Of a stretch of DNA of 33,308 nt, positions 1 to 7,095 are shown one piece after another. A program made the translations under genes and the position numbers. Source of the DNA: an uncultured Clostridia bacterium (lineage in GTDB: Bacteria; Bacillota; Clostridia; TANB77; CAG-508). The stretch covers positions 1 to 33,308 of the forward strand of contig CALXHF010000017.1 of assembly GCA_944388035.1 (NCBI GenBank), read 5' to 3'. Below the pieces are notes generated by a model that did not search any database, was not told where the DNA came from, and worked only from the letters and a program-made list of their open reading frames with translations. The stretch's first letter is position 1. The number at the start of each line of letters is the position of its first letter.

Positions 1-802
1 TCTTATATAATTCTTTTATTCTTTTTGTGTTTTTATATTTCTTGCTTCCAACCATATGCATCTGTATACTTTCTAATCTTTCTATTTCTTTATTTATATA
101 TCTTATCTTTGACTTTAAACTTTCTCCTGCTACTATTAATGTGTTATTATTATTTGCTGTTACACAAGCTACTAGATTATTCATTCCTAAATCTATTGCC
201 ATTGTATTTCCAAATACTTCTATTTCTTTTGCTTCTTCTTCATATATTATATATATTTTACATCTTTTCTTTTCTATCTTTCCTATCTTTATCATCTTTA
301 TGCCTTCTAAATTTATTAGCTTTTCTAATTTCTTTGGTATTAGAAAATTTAAACTCTTTACTCTAAATTTTTCTTGCATCTCTTTTGATATTGATAATTT
401 TATCTCTCTTCCTTCTACTCTTATTCCACAATTTGTAAATGTTATTTGTGCTTCTCCATTTTTGTATCTTGGCATTTGCGGTTTCCCTTTTATTTCTTTT
501 TCTCCTCTTTCATACATTTCCTTTAATGATAAATATGATTTATGGTCTCTTATGCAATTTAATATTATTTGCTCTAATGTATGTGAGTGTAAATATATTG
601 AGTGCCAATTCTTTTCTCTATATTCTTTGTATATTTTATACATTTCTTCATTTGTTCCACCTTTAAAGTTTATTTCTCTTTTTCCTTCTCTTATTGAATA
701 ATTTAATATATTATAAACTTTATTTACGTGCCATTTTATTTCTTTCATTATCTTTTCTTGTGTTTCATTTAATGATAAATCAAAAGTAAATGTTAGTTTC
801 AT
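1..802 (-). CDS. tnpB: TnpB (IS200/IS605 OrfB) RNA-guided nuclease, partial
   Basis: The minus-strand reading frame is open from the ATG at 802 to the left edge, giving about 267 residues of a protein that is usually about 370-430. It starts MKLTFTFDLSLNETQEKIMK and contains the RuvC-type motif MAIDLGMNNL with the first catalytic aspartate at about residue 204. This is followed by the VACVTANN and GSKKYKNTKRI segments typical of TnpB. The later catalytic Glu and Asp and the zinc finger lie outside the window. GGAGGT at 809-814 gives a 6-nt spacing to this ATG; a second ATG lies one codon upstream. No TnpA transposase gene is present on the upstream side, so this looks like a stand-alone tnpB copy. 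TnpB proteins are guide-RNA-directed DNA nucleases of transposon origin. The guide RNA would overlap the unseen 3' end. Confidence 0.88.
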   Translation of the reverse strand, partial: MKLTFTFDLSLNETQEKIMKEIKWHVNKVYNILNYSIREGKREINFKGGTNEEMYKIYKEYREKNWHSIYLHSHTLEQIILNCIRDHKSYLSLKEMYERGEKEIKGKPQMPRYKNGEAQITFTNCGIRVEGREIKLSISKEMQEKFRVKSLNFLIPKKLEKLINLEGIKMIKIGKIEKKRCKIYIIYEEEAKEIEVFGNTMAIDLGMNNLVACVTANNNNTLIVAGESLKSKIRYINKEIERLESIQMHMVGSKKYKNTKRIKELYK

Positions 803-827
803 CATCTCACCTCCAATCTACTTTTTA

Positions 828-856
828 TTTATATCATACAAAACAAATTTTTGCAA
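828..856 (-). promoter_or_regulatory. Sigma-A type promoter of tnpB
   Basis: On the minus strand TTGCAA (851-856) and TATAAA (828-833) are separated by exactly 17 bases. They lie a short distance upstream of the tnpB ribosome binding site. Confidence 0.5.
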
Positions 857-906
857 ACAGTTTTTAGTAAAAATTTATTTTTTATTTAACTTTAAAACAA
901 TTTGCT

Positions 907-1401
907 TTACTTTCCTAATATAGTAAAAAACATTTTATAATATTTTGTTACTGTTCCAGCAACCTCATTATTTTTAATCATTTCTTCTAATTCATTTTTA
1001 GTAACCCATTTTACTTCTTGAACCTCTTCTTCTTGCATAATAATGTCTTTTAAATCTATATCTTTTCTTACTAACCATACATCTAGAAAATTATTTGTTC
1101 CTTTCATTGATAACATTAATTCTAATTCTTCTTTATCAATATTAATTCCAATTTCTTCTTTTGCTTCCCTGATGGCTCCTTCTAGTGAAGTCTCTCCTGT
1201 GTCTACTGCTCCTGCTGTTAATGACCACATATTTGGAAATCTTTTTCTACTTCTAGTCCTTTTTTGTATTAAAAATTTTCCATCTTTGTTCATTATCCAG
1301 ATGTGAACAGATAGTCCAAATTCTCCCTCTTTTTGTTTTCCTCTTTCAGATGTTTTATTTGTTTTTTCTTTTCTTTTGTTATAAACATCTACAATTTCCA
1401 T
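907..1401 (-). CDS. Nudix hydrolase, YfcD/isopentenyl-isomerase-like subgroup
   Basis: This 164-residue protein has a complete Nudix box: GAVDTGETSLEG followed by AIREAKEEIGI fits GX5EX7REUXEEXGU. Nudix enzymes hydrolyse nucleoside diphosphates linked to another group, using the box glutamates to bind Mg. The HIWIMNKDGKFLIQKRT and FPNMWSLTAGAV segments resemble the IDI-like Nudix group (YfcD), so the substrate cannot be fixed from sequence. I chose the ATG at 1401 because AAGGAG lies at 1408-1413, 6 nt upstream. The longer reading from 1431 would overlap the preceding gene and has no binding site. It is the second gene of a two-Nudix operon, beginning 10 bases after its neighbour's stop. Confidence 0.85.
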   Translation of the reverse strand: MEIVDVYNKRKEKTNKTSERGKQKEGEFGLSVHIWIMNKDGKFLIQKRTRSRKRFPNMWSLTAGAVDTGETSLEGAIREAKEEIGINIDKEELELMLSMKGTNNFLDVWLVRKDIDLKDIIMQEEEVQEVKWVTKNELEEMIKNNEVAGTVTKYYKMFFTILGK

Positions 1402-1411
1402 ACATAACTCC

Positions 1412-1822
1412 TTATACAATATTTTTAACATTTATCTCAATCTGTTTCCACATTTCCTTTAGATTATTATATGTAAGAGTATCATATACTTCATTAACAT
1501 TTTTCCAGACAAGCTCTTCTCTATCTTTTAAAGCTATATTTTTATCTGTTTTTCCATCATCAATCGCAAAATAATAATATACTTCTACATCTTCTTCACC
1601 TTCAGAACTATATTTATCAATTCCTATTACTTTACCATCTATTAAATGATTCTTCCTTAAAGTTTCTTCTTCTGTTTCTCTTATAGCACACTCTTCTAAT
1701 GTCTCTCCTTCTTCTAAATGTCCTTTTGGAAATGTATAGTCATTTTGTTCTTCTCTATACACTAAGCCTATTTTTTTATTTTCCAAATTAATTAGTATCG
1801 TCCCTGCTTTTTTCACACTCAT
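1412..1822 (-). CDS. Nudix hydrolase, diadenosine-tetraphosphatase-like
   Basis: This 136-residue protein carries the FPKGHLEEGET motif common in MutT/Ap4A-hydrolase-type Nudix proteins, then the RETEEET catalytic helix. The glycine that normally closes the Nudix box is a leucine (EEETLRKN instead of EEETG). The metal-binding glutamates are all present, so activity is still likely. AAGGAGG precedes the ATG. It leads a two-gene operon with the Nudix gene at 907-1401 and has its own promoter. The two proteins are not close copies of each other, so they are probably separate recruitments rather than a recent duplication. Substrate unknown. Confidence 0.85.
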   Translation of the reverse strand: MSVKKAGTILINLENKKIGLVYREEQNDYTFPKGHLEEGETLEECAIRETEEETLRKNHLIDGKVIGIDKYSSEGEEDVEVYYYFAIDDGKTDKNIALKDREELVWKNVNEVYDTLTYNNLKEMWKQIEINVKNIV

Positions 1823-1844
1823 AACTTCCTCCTTAATTTTTTAT

Positions 1845-1873
1845 ATTTTACTATATTTTTTGTAAAATATCAA
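1845..1873 (-). promoter_or_regulatory. Sigma-A type promoter of the Nudix operon
   Basis: On the minus strand TTGATA (1868-1873) and TAAAAT (1845-1850) have a 17-base spacer, just upstream of the AAGGAGG and ATG of the gene ending at 1822. Confidence 0.55.
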
Positions 1874-1889
1874 TTTATTTTGAAAACAA

Positions 1890-1916
1890 AATAAGGTAAT
1901 CAATGACTACCTTATT
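1890..1916 (-). terminator. Intrinsic terminator of the 3D-domain gene
   Basis: The 9-bp stem AATAAGGTA (1890-1898) pairs with TACCTTATT (1908-1916). On the minus strand it is followed by TTGTTTTC. It lies just after the stop codon at 1937. Confidence 0.7.
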
Positions 1917-1936
1917 AAAATTATCATATTCAATTA

Positions 1937-2863
1937 TTATTGTACTACAGAAACAGTTAGGTATCTAACTCCCCATTGTAATGCTTCTGAGTGTGTGTTA
2001 ACAAAAATATCTATTTTGTTACCGTTTATTGCTCCACCTCTATCTTCTACTGTGTAAATATGTCCGCCAATATTTAATTTTGTACCAAATGCAAATTTTG
2101 AAGAAGCTGCAACTGTTCTTCCTGCTGTCGCTCTTGTACCTGATGCAGTCATACCATTTGTCTTACCGCAACATTTGCTACATGGACAATATGCTGTAAT
2201 TTTATATGTTGTTCCACCACTTGAACTTGCTGTAGTTCTTGGTAATGTAGAACCTCTTGAAGTTGCTTTCTTTTGAACTTGAACAATTTTATTAACTGGT
2301 TCTGTAATTATTTTTTCAGAAATAACTGTTTTTTCAATCTCAACATCATTTTGATATTTAATTTTATAAGTTACTTCTTTTAATCCATCTTTTCCTTGTT
2401 GTAAAACTTTATTTGTTGTGTCCCCAGTTACATTACTATTTTTAGTTACTGTTTCATAAGGTATTGTTACTTGTTCAACAACTATTTTCTCAGTAATTGG
2501 TGCATAATTTTTTAATAATTCATCTAAAGATGTTTGTACACCCTCTTCTGAAATCTTAGCAATTTGAACTTCATTATATGATTTATCTGTTATTTTAATA
2601 CTTTGACCTGAAGTTATCTCTTCATTTAGGTCTGGTATTGTTTTTTGATTATCTCCTAATACAATATTATTTTCTGCAAGAACTTCTGAAACTGTAGCTT
2701 TATTTGTTAAAGCTGTCATTTCATATCCATTTTGTAAGATGATTGTTACATCTTTTAAGTTTTCACTTACTGCCATTACTCCTATTCCTGATAATAAAAT
2801 AAGAATAATTGTTACACAGATAATTTTTATGATAGAAATTGAAGCATTTTCTTCTCTTTTCAT
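1937..2863 (-). CDS. Cell-wall protein with DUF348, G5 and 3D domains (YabE/RpfB-like)
   Basis: This 308-residue protein has a membrane anchor or signal at residues 10-31, a DUF348 region (about 38-93, VTIILQNGYEMT), a G5 domain (about 121-197) and a C-terminal 3D domain (220-308). The 3D domain is a double-psi beta barrel related to lytic transglycosylases, and proteins of this layout remodel peptidoglycan outside the membrane. Visible signatures are TAYCPCSKCCGKTNG, VEDRGGAINGNKIDIF and GVRYLTV. The VED and KID aspartates (about 274 and 285) are present. The first aspartate of the name-giving trio appears to be replaced in VAASSKFAFGTKL, a variant I believe is common in clostridia. The ATG at 2863 is chosen because AAGGAGG is at 2874-2880. 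A TTG directly before it is an alternative start, and the longer ORF start at 2923 overlaps the promoter. Confidence 0.9.
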   Translation of the reverse strand: MKREENASISIIKIICVTIILILLSGIGVMAVSENLKDVTIILQNGYEMTALTNKATVSEVLAENNIVLGDNQKTIPDLNEEITSGQSIKITDKSYNEVQIAKISEEGVQTSLDELLKNYAPITEKIVVEQVTIPYETVTKNSNVTGDTTNKVLQQGKDGLKEVTYKIKYQNDVEIEKTVISEKIITEPVNKIVQVQKKATSRGSTLPRTTASSSGGTTYKITAYCPCSKCCGKTNGMTASGTRATAGRTVAASSKFAFGTKLNIGGHIYTVEDRGGAINGNKIDIFVNTHSEALQWGVRYLTVSVVQ

Positions 2864-2894
2864 CAATTTAATTCCTCCTTTTGGCAACAACTTA

Positions 2895-2923
2895 ATTATA
2901 ACATTTTTAAAAGTATTTGTCAA
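2895..2923 (-). promoter_or_regulatory. Consensus sigma-A promoter of the 3D-domain gene
   Basis: On the minus strand TTGACA (2918-2923) and TATAAT (2895-2900) have exactly 17 bases between them. Both hexamers match the consensus perfectly, predicting a strong vegetative promoter. It overlaps the longest possible reading frame of the gene, which supports the internal start at 2863. Confidence 0.85.
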
Positions 2924-3094
2924 ATTTTGCTAACTCTTACTCCTACAGCATTTTGCTAAAATCACCATTTCCGTAGGTTTTGTCCTTTTCCTTGCTAGCA
3001 AAAGATTACAAGATTTTTAATATATTATATGTAAATTTTTCAGAAAATATTCCTTAATTTTCCATAATAATTTCACAAAATTACCATACTATTG

Positions 3095-3123
3095 TTGTAT
3101 ATATATGAATAATATGTTATTAT
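3095..3123 (+). promoter_or_regulatory. Sigma-A type promoter of lemA-htpX
   Basis: TTGTAT (3095-3100) and TATTAT (3118-3123) have a 17-base spacer, about 37 bases before the lemA start. It is divergent from the promoter at 2895-2923. Confidence 0.6.
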
Positions 3124-3160
3124 ATTTGTAAATTATAAAGAATAGGAGGAACTAATAAAA

Positions 3161-3724
3161 ATGGTTGGTCTAATAATTTTAGCAATATTAGTTGTTATTG
3201 TTGTTGCTGTTATTGGAATATACAATAGTTTAGTTAAAGCGAGAATAAAAGTAGATAATGCTTGGAGTCAAATAGACGTACAACTTCAAAGAAGATTTGA
3301 CTTAATACCAAATTTCGTTGAAACTGTTAAAGGTTATATGACTCACGAAAATGAAACATTTGAGAAAATTGCTGAACTTAGAACATCTTGGGCAAATGCA
3401 GGAACAGTATCAGAAAAAGCAAAATTAGATAATGAATTATCAGATACTTTAAAAACAATAATGGCTATATCTGAAGGTTATCCAGATTTAAAAGCAAACC
3501 AAAACTTCTCAGAACTATCTGAAGAATTAAGAAATACTGAAAATAAAATTTCTTTTGCTAGACAATTTTATAATGATTCAGTAACTATTTACAATACAAA
3601 ATTAGAAGTATTCCCTTCTAACATTATTGCAGGTATGTTCCACTTTACACAACGTGACTTATTTAACACTGAAAGTGATGAAGCAAGAAAAAATGTTAAA
3701 GTAGACTTTGGAAGTAACCAATAG
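3161..3724 (+). CDS. lemA: LemA family protein
   Basis: This 187-residue protein has an N-terminal membrane helix (LIILAILVVIVVAVIGIYN) and then the long helical LemA domain. The signature LVKARIKVDNAWSQIDVQLQ followed by RRFDLIPNFVETVKGY is typical of the family, and length is normal. LemA proteins are membrane-anchored helical bundles facing the outside. Their molecular role is not settled, but they are frequently encoded next to HtpX-type proteases, as here. AGGAGG at 3144-3149 precedes the ATG. A hairpin terminator separates it from htpX, so the two may be expressed at different levels from one promoter. Confidence 0.93.
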   Translation: MVGLIILAILVVIVVAVIGIYNSLVKARIKVDNAWSQIDVQLQRRFDLIPNFVETVKGYMTHENETFEKIAELRTSWANAGTVSEKAKLDNELSDTLKTIMAISEGYPDLKANQNFSELSEELRNTENKISFARQFYNDSVTIYNTKLEVFPSNIIAGMFHFTQRDLFNTESDEARKNVKVDFGSNQ

Positions 3725-3734
3725 ATTTTGAAAT

Positions 3735-3766
3735 AAAAGAATTAGGGTTATCTCTAATTCTTTTTT
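3735..3766 (+). terminator. Intrinsic terminator between lemA and htpX
   Basis: The 11-bp perfect stem AAAAGAATTAG (3735-3745) pairs with CTAATTCTTTT (3754-3764). It has an 8-base loop and runs into a T tract. Partial read-through would let htpX share the lemA promoter. Confidence 0.8.
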
Positions 3767-3824
3767 CAAAATAAAACCAAATATAGGAAACAAAGAATAA
3801 AAAAGAAAGATAATAGGTGATGAA

Positions 3825-4730
3825 ATGTTTCAAAATATAAAGAAAAATAAATTAGAATCTGGTGTTATAATAGGAATTTTTATAATTGTTATTACTTTAA
3901 TTGTTTATTTTATTTGTAACGCATTAAATTTAGGAACTATTTCTATTGTGATAGCACTAATTTTTTCAATTGCATCTGCTTGGGGCTCTTACTATTATAG
4001 TGATAAAATAGTTTTATCAGTAAATAAAGCAAGACCAGCAACTAAAGAAGAAGACCAAAAATTAGTAAATATTTTAGACGCCTTGATGGTTTCATCTGGT
4101 TTGCAAAGCAAGCCAAGACTATATGTAGTAGATGACCCACAACCAAATGCATTTGCAACAGGAAGAAACCCAGAAAATGCTGTTATTTGTGTAACAACAG
4201 GTCTTTTAGAAAAATTAGATTATTATGAACTAGAAGGTGTTATAGCACACGAAATGAGTCATATTAAAAATTATGATATTAGACTTAGTTGTGTAGTATC
4301 AGTAATGGTTGGTTTTATAGTAATGCTAGCAGATATGTTTTCTAGAATTTTATTCTGGGGTGGACTAGATAGAGATAATGATAGTGATAGTAAAGTAAAT
4401 GGTATTTTAATGATTATTGGTTTAATATTTTTAATATTATCTCCAATATTTGGTTCATTAATGCAACTTGCTTTATCTAGAAAAAGAGAATTTCTAGCAG
4501 ATGCAACAGCAGTAGAGTTTACAAGAAACCCTGATGGGTTAATATCTGCATTAGAAAAATTAGAAAATGACCCAAACCAACTAAAAACTGCAAATAGTGC
4601 AACTGCTAATATGTATATTGTAAACCCATTTAAAAAAGACACAAAAGAAGGAAAAAAGAAAACAACAAGTATTTGGTCAACACACCCAAGTACTGAAGAC
4701 AGAATAGAAGCATTAAGAAATTTAAAATAG
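3825..4730 (+). CDS. htpX: HtpX-like M48 membrane zinc metalloprotease
   Basis: This 301-residue protein has two N-terminal membrane helices (about residues 13-60) and a zinc-protease domain. The catalytic motif HEMSH has H142, E143 and H146, and the third zinc ligand is E222 in KREFLADATA. Two further hydrophobic segments lie between them. It ends with the WSTHPSTEDRIEAL motif seen across HtpX proteins. HtpX enzymes degrade damaged membrane proteins. The binding site is weak (AGGTGA at 3815-3820, only 4 bases from the ATG), consistent with low expression. It follows lemA after a terminator hairpin. The TAG stop runs straight into a GGGAC-type repeat. Confidence 0.93.
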   Translation: MFQNIKKNKLESGVIIGIFIIVITLIVYFICNALNLGTISIVIALIFSIASAWGSYYYSDKIVLSVNKARPATKEEDQKLVNILDALMVSSGLQSKPRLYVVDDPQPNAFATGRNPENAVICVTTGLLEKLDYYELEGVIAHEMSHIKNYDIRLSCVVSVMVGFIVMLADMFSRILFWGGLDRDNDSDSKVNGILMIIGLIFLILSPIFGSLMQLALSRKREFLADATAVEFTRNPDGLISALEKLENDPNQLKTANSATANMYIVNPFKKDTKEGKKKTTSIWSTHPSTEDRIEALRNLK

Positions 4731-4770
4731 GGACATTTCCTTTTGGATATTTTGTCCAATTTAGGACACA
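4731..4770. repeat. GGGAC-type repeat, copy 1, abutting the htpX stop codon
   Basis: Starting at the last base of the stop codon the sequence reads GGGACATTTCCTTTTGGATA, then TTTTGTCC and TTTAGGACACA. GGACA and TGTCC can form a small hairpin. The head resembles 5761-5782 (minus strand: GGACGTTTCCTTTAGACACA) and 33213-33245. Confidence 0.55.
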
Positions 4771-4775
4771 TCTTC

Positions 4776-4802
4776 AAAAGCTACAAAAATCTTGTAGCTT
4801 TT
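4776..4802 (+). terminator. Intrinsic terminator of htpX
   Basis: The 11-bp perfect stem AAAAGCTACAA (4776-4786) pairs with TTGTAGCTTTT (4792-4802). It has a 5-base loop and is followed by a T-rich tail. Confidence 0.85.
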
Positions 4803-4904
4803 ATTTATTTTATATTTCTATATTAACATCATCAATATCATATTTATTTTTAGAAGTAATTATATCTTAATTTAAAATATTTTAAAATTTTAATGGTAAT
4901 AAAA

Positions 4905-5012
4905 ATGTATAAAAGAATTAGAGATTTAAGAGAAGATAAAGATTTAACTCAGAAAACAGTTTCAAAATATTTACATATGTCTCAAGATGGCTATTCACAA
5001 ATTAACAGATGA
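4905..5012 (+). pseudogene. Remnant of an XRE-family helix-turn-helix regulator
   Basis: The short frame reads MYKRIRDLREDKDLTQKTVS then KYLHMSQDGYSQINR and stops. This is the first three helices of a Cro/C1-type DNA-binding domain, which normally continues with YE.G...P and a further 30 or more residues. The TGA follows the point where the recognition helix ends, and nothing recognisable comes after. I see no good ribosome binding site. It is most likely a decayed regulator fragment. The 4803-4904 stretch before it is AT-rich and featureless. Confidence 0.65.
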
Positions 5013-5027
5013 AAAAAACTTATAAGA

Positions 5028-5061
5028 AAAAAACTAAAGTATTTTTTTGCTTTAGTTTTTT
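5028..5061 (-). terminator. Intrinsic terminator at the 3' end of tsaC (possibly bidirectional)
   Basis: AAAAAACTAAAG (5028-5039) pairs with CTTTAGTTTTTT (5050-5061) with a T-rich loop. A and T runs flank both sides, so it could act in both directions. The tsaC stop codon lies inside the right arm. Confidence 0.75.
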
Positions 5062-5699
5062 CTTTTACTATAATTATTTACAAAGTCAAATATTTCATCT
5101 TTTTTAATAGAACCTTCTCTTAAAATAATAGGTTTTTCATTTTCTACTTTTACAATAGTAGAAGCAATACCTAGCTTACTTTCTCCACTATCAATAATAC
5201 AATCTACACTATCTTTAAAATCTTTCATTATATTATCTACACTAGTTCCACTAGGTTTTCCAGAAATATTAGCACTAGGTGTTGCAATAGGAACACCTGA
5301 ATAATCAATCAAGATTTTTGCAATTAAAGAATCAGGCATACGAATACCAACAGTATCACCATTTGCAGTTAAAATGTCTGGAACTTCTTCTTTCTTTTTT
5401 AATATAATTGTAAAAGGACCTGGGCAAAATCTATTAATTAAAGCATATTCCAAATCACTAATATTCTTTGCAACAGATTCTATCATCTTTATACTATTAA
5501 CTAACAAACTTATTGGCTTATTAAAATCTCTTTTTTTAATCTCATAAATCTTTTTTATAGAATCGCTTTTAAAACCATTAGTCCCTATTCCGTAAACAGT
5601 TTCTGTAGGGAAGATAACTATTTTCCCTTCTTTTATCATCTTAGCTGGTTTTTTTAATTTTTCTAAATCTATATTATCTTTTAAATTAATATACTTCAT
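5052..5699 (-). CDS. tsaC: L-threonylcarbamoyladenylate synthase (Sua5/YrdC/TsaC)
   Basis: This 215-residue protein is a complete YrdC-domain enzyme that makes threonylcarbamoyl-AMP from threonine, bicarbonate and ATP, the first step of t6A37 tRNA modification. Visible family signatures are FPTETVYGIGT (30-40), the KKRDFNKPIS nucleotide-binding stretch (55-64), CPGPFTIIL (92-100), VGIRMPD (117-123), TPSANISGKPS (140-150) and ILREGSI near the C-terminus. It has the short TsaC length without the extra Sua5 domain. GGAG is 9 bases before the ATG. The stop codon is inside a terminator stem. Confidence 0.94.
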   Translation of the reverse strand: MKYINLKDNIDLEKLKKPAKMIKEGKIVIFPTETVYGIGTNGFKSDSIKKIYEIKKRDFNKPISLLVNSIKMIESVAKNISDLEYALINRFCPGPFTIILKKKEEVPDILTANGDTVGIRMPDSLIAKILIDYSGVPIATPSANISGKPSGTSVDNIMKDFKDSVDCIIDSGESKLGIASTIVKVENEKPIILREGSIKKDEIFDFVNNYSKRKN

Positions 5700-5723
5700 T
5701 TTAAATTCTCCAATTCAAAAAAT

Positions 5724-5782
5724 TAATGTCGCATGGAAAATATGTTCCAAATGCGACATAAATGTGTCTAAAGGAAACGTCC
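5724..5782. repeat. GGGAC-type repeat, copy 2, with hairpin, abutting a stop codon
   Basis: On the minus strand the sequence right after the TAA of the 5783-6202 gene reads GGACGTTTCCTTTAGACACA. A strong imperfect hairpin follows: ATGTCGCAT (5726-5734) with ATGCGACAT (5751-5759), and inner GGAA/TTCC. The head matches copy 1 downstream of htpX. The hairpin lies between this gene and tsaC and could act as a partial terminator or RNA stabiliser. Confidence 0.6.
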
Positions 5783-6202
5783 TTATTTATTTTCATCTTT
5801 CTTTTCTTCTACTTTTTTAGAAGTATTTTTAGCAATATCTGTAGTATTTCTACAAATTACTAATAATATTAGAGAAAATTCATAAACAACTCTTGTAACT
5901 ACATTTCCTAATACTAATGTTAATAAGAAAGCTAAGAAACTTTCCCCAATTAGTACAAATGAATATAATGTAATATAGATAGCTACTATTAGATATGTTA
6001 CTTTTAATAATGCCTCTAAGAACATTTTCTTAAATGATAAGAAATCATATAACCATCCAAGAAAACCTGTGAATTTTCCTTCATTTTTCTTATTTAGAAA
6101 TAAGAAATAAATTAAAATTCCTCCTACTATAGCTAATATTAATGATAATATAATCCATACTGTACTACCAACAGCAGAAGTTAATGCTCTTGTTGAATAC
6201 AT
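5783..6202 (-). CDS. Small membrane protein, DUF4282-like
   Basis: This 139-residue protein starts MYSTRALTSAVGSTVWIILS. It has one N-terminal membrane helix, then FLSFKKMFLEALLKVTYLIV and further hydrophobic helices ending RVVYEFSLILLVICRNTTDI, with a lysine-rich cytoplasmic tail. The 'FLSFxKM' entry and the 'RVxYEFxLILxxIxxNTxxI' exit resemble the DUF4282 family, whose function is unknown. The start at 6202 is supported by AAAGGGGG just upstream. The longer frame to 6259 overlaps the promoter. Its stop codon abuts a repeat element. Confidence 0.65.
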   Translation of the reverse strand: MYSTRALTSAVGSTVWIILSLILAIVGGILIYFLFLNKKNEGKFTGFLGWLYDFLSFKKMFLEALLKVTYLIVAIYITLYSFVLIGESFLAFLLTLVLGNVVTRVVYEFSLILLVICRNTTDIAKNTSKKVEEKKDENK

Positions 6203-6230
6203 AATATATTCCCCCTTTACTTTTTTCTTA

Positions 6231-6259
6231 TATATATCACAGAATTTAGAAAAAGTCAA
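6231..6259 (-). promoter_or_regulatory. Sigma-A type promoter of the DUF4282-like gene
   Basis: On the minus strand TTGACT (6254-6259) and TATATA (6231-6236) have a 17-base spacer, about 30 bases upstream of the chosen start. Confidence 0.65.
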
Positions 6260-6294
6260 ATTTTACTAATTAAAAAAAGTATCTAAAAACTATT

Positions 6295-7077
6295 TTATTT
6301 TATCTTATATACTTTTTTAGCATTTTCATATGTAATTTTTGCAATATCTTTAAGTTCCATATTTTTTACTTCTGCAATTTTTTTAGCAATAAATTTTACA
6401 TTTCTTGGATCATTTCTTTTCCCTCTAAAAGGTTCTGGTGATAAATAAGGACTATCTGTTTCAATAAGCATTTTATCGTTTGGAACCAATTCTATTATCT
6501 CATTTGCATTTTTAGAGTTCTTAAAAGTTATAGGGCCTGCAAAAGAAATATAAAAATCTAATTTTAAAGCTTCTTTTATAAGTTCTCTATTTAATGGGCA
6601 ACAATGAAAGACACCTTTATTTCTAACATTGTTTTCCTTTAAAATTGTCAAAGTATCCATTATAGCATCTCTTGTATGTATTACTATTGGTAAATCTAAT
6701 TTATTTGCTAAGTTTATTTGTTCTGTAAAAGCTTTTCTTTGTAGACTACGTATGTTTTCGTCTTTTTCCCAATAATAATCTAAACCAATTTCTCCAATTG
6801 CTAAAACTTTATCATTTTTAATCGCTAATTCTTCAATTTGATTTAACATTATCCACAATTCATCTTCAGATTGTGGAATATCATTAGGAGAGATACCACA
6901 AGTTGCATAAATAAAATCATATTTTTTAGAAAGTTCCATAGCCTTTTTAGAACCATCTAAACTGTACCCAGCAGAAATAAAATCTATATTCTCATTATGT
7001 ATTTTTTCTATAATTTCTTCTCTATCCTCATCAAACTTTTCATCATCTAAATGTGCGTGATTATCAAAAAATTTCAT
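6295..7077 (-). CDS. tatD: TatD family metal-dependent hydrolase/DNase
   Basis: This 260-residue protein has the full set of TatD metal ligands: H7 and H9 in DNHAHLDD, E96 in GEIGLDYYW, H134 in VIHTRDA, H158 in GVFHCCPL and D208 in ETDSPYLSPEPFRGKRNDP. TatD proteins are TIM-barrel 3'-5' exonucleases or hydrolases in the cytoplasm. Length is standard. AAAGG precedes the ATG. It follows acpS by 18 bases and is probably cotranscribed with it. Confidence 0.95.
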   Translation of the reverse strand: MKFFDNHAHLDDEKFDEDREEIIEKIHNENIDFISAGYSLDGSKKAMELSKKYDFIYATCGISPNDIPQSEDELWIMLNQIEELAIKNDKVLAIGEIGLDYYWEKDENIRSLQRKAFTEQINLANKLDLPIVIHTRDAIMDTLTILKENNVRNKGVFHCCPLNRELIKEALKLDFYISFAGPITFKNSKNANEIIELVPNDKMLIETDSPYLSPEPFRGKRNDPRNVKFIAKKIAEVKNMELKDIAKITYENAKKVYKIK

Positions 7078-7095
7078 CTTTTTACCTTTCTTTTT

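Noticed and set aside
27..701. Plus-strand frame of 224 residues at the left edge
   Set aside because: It is the antisense of tnpB, rich in Phe/Ile/Ser as expected from a shadow frame, and has no binding site.
2930..3000. c-di-AMP or c-di-GMP riboswitch upstream of the 3D-domain gene
   Set aside because: The context would fit a cell-wall hydrolase, but the conserved core sequences are absent and the strong promoter lies downstream of this stretch.
4271..4777. Minus-strand 168-residue frame across htpX
   Set aside because: Shadow of the htpX coding sequence, which has clear catalytic motifs.
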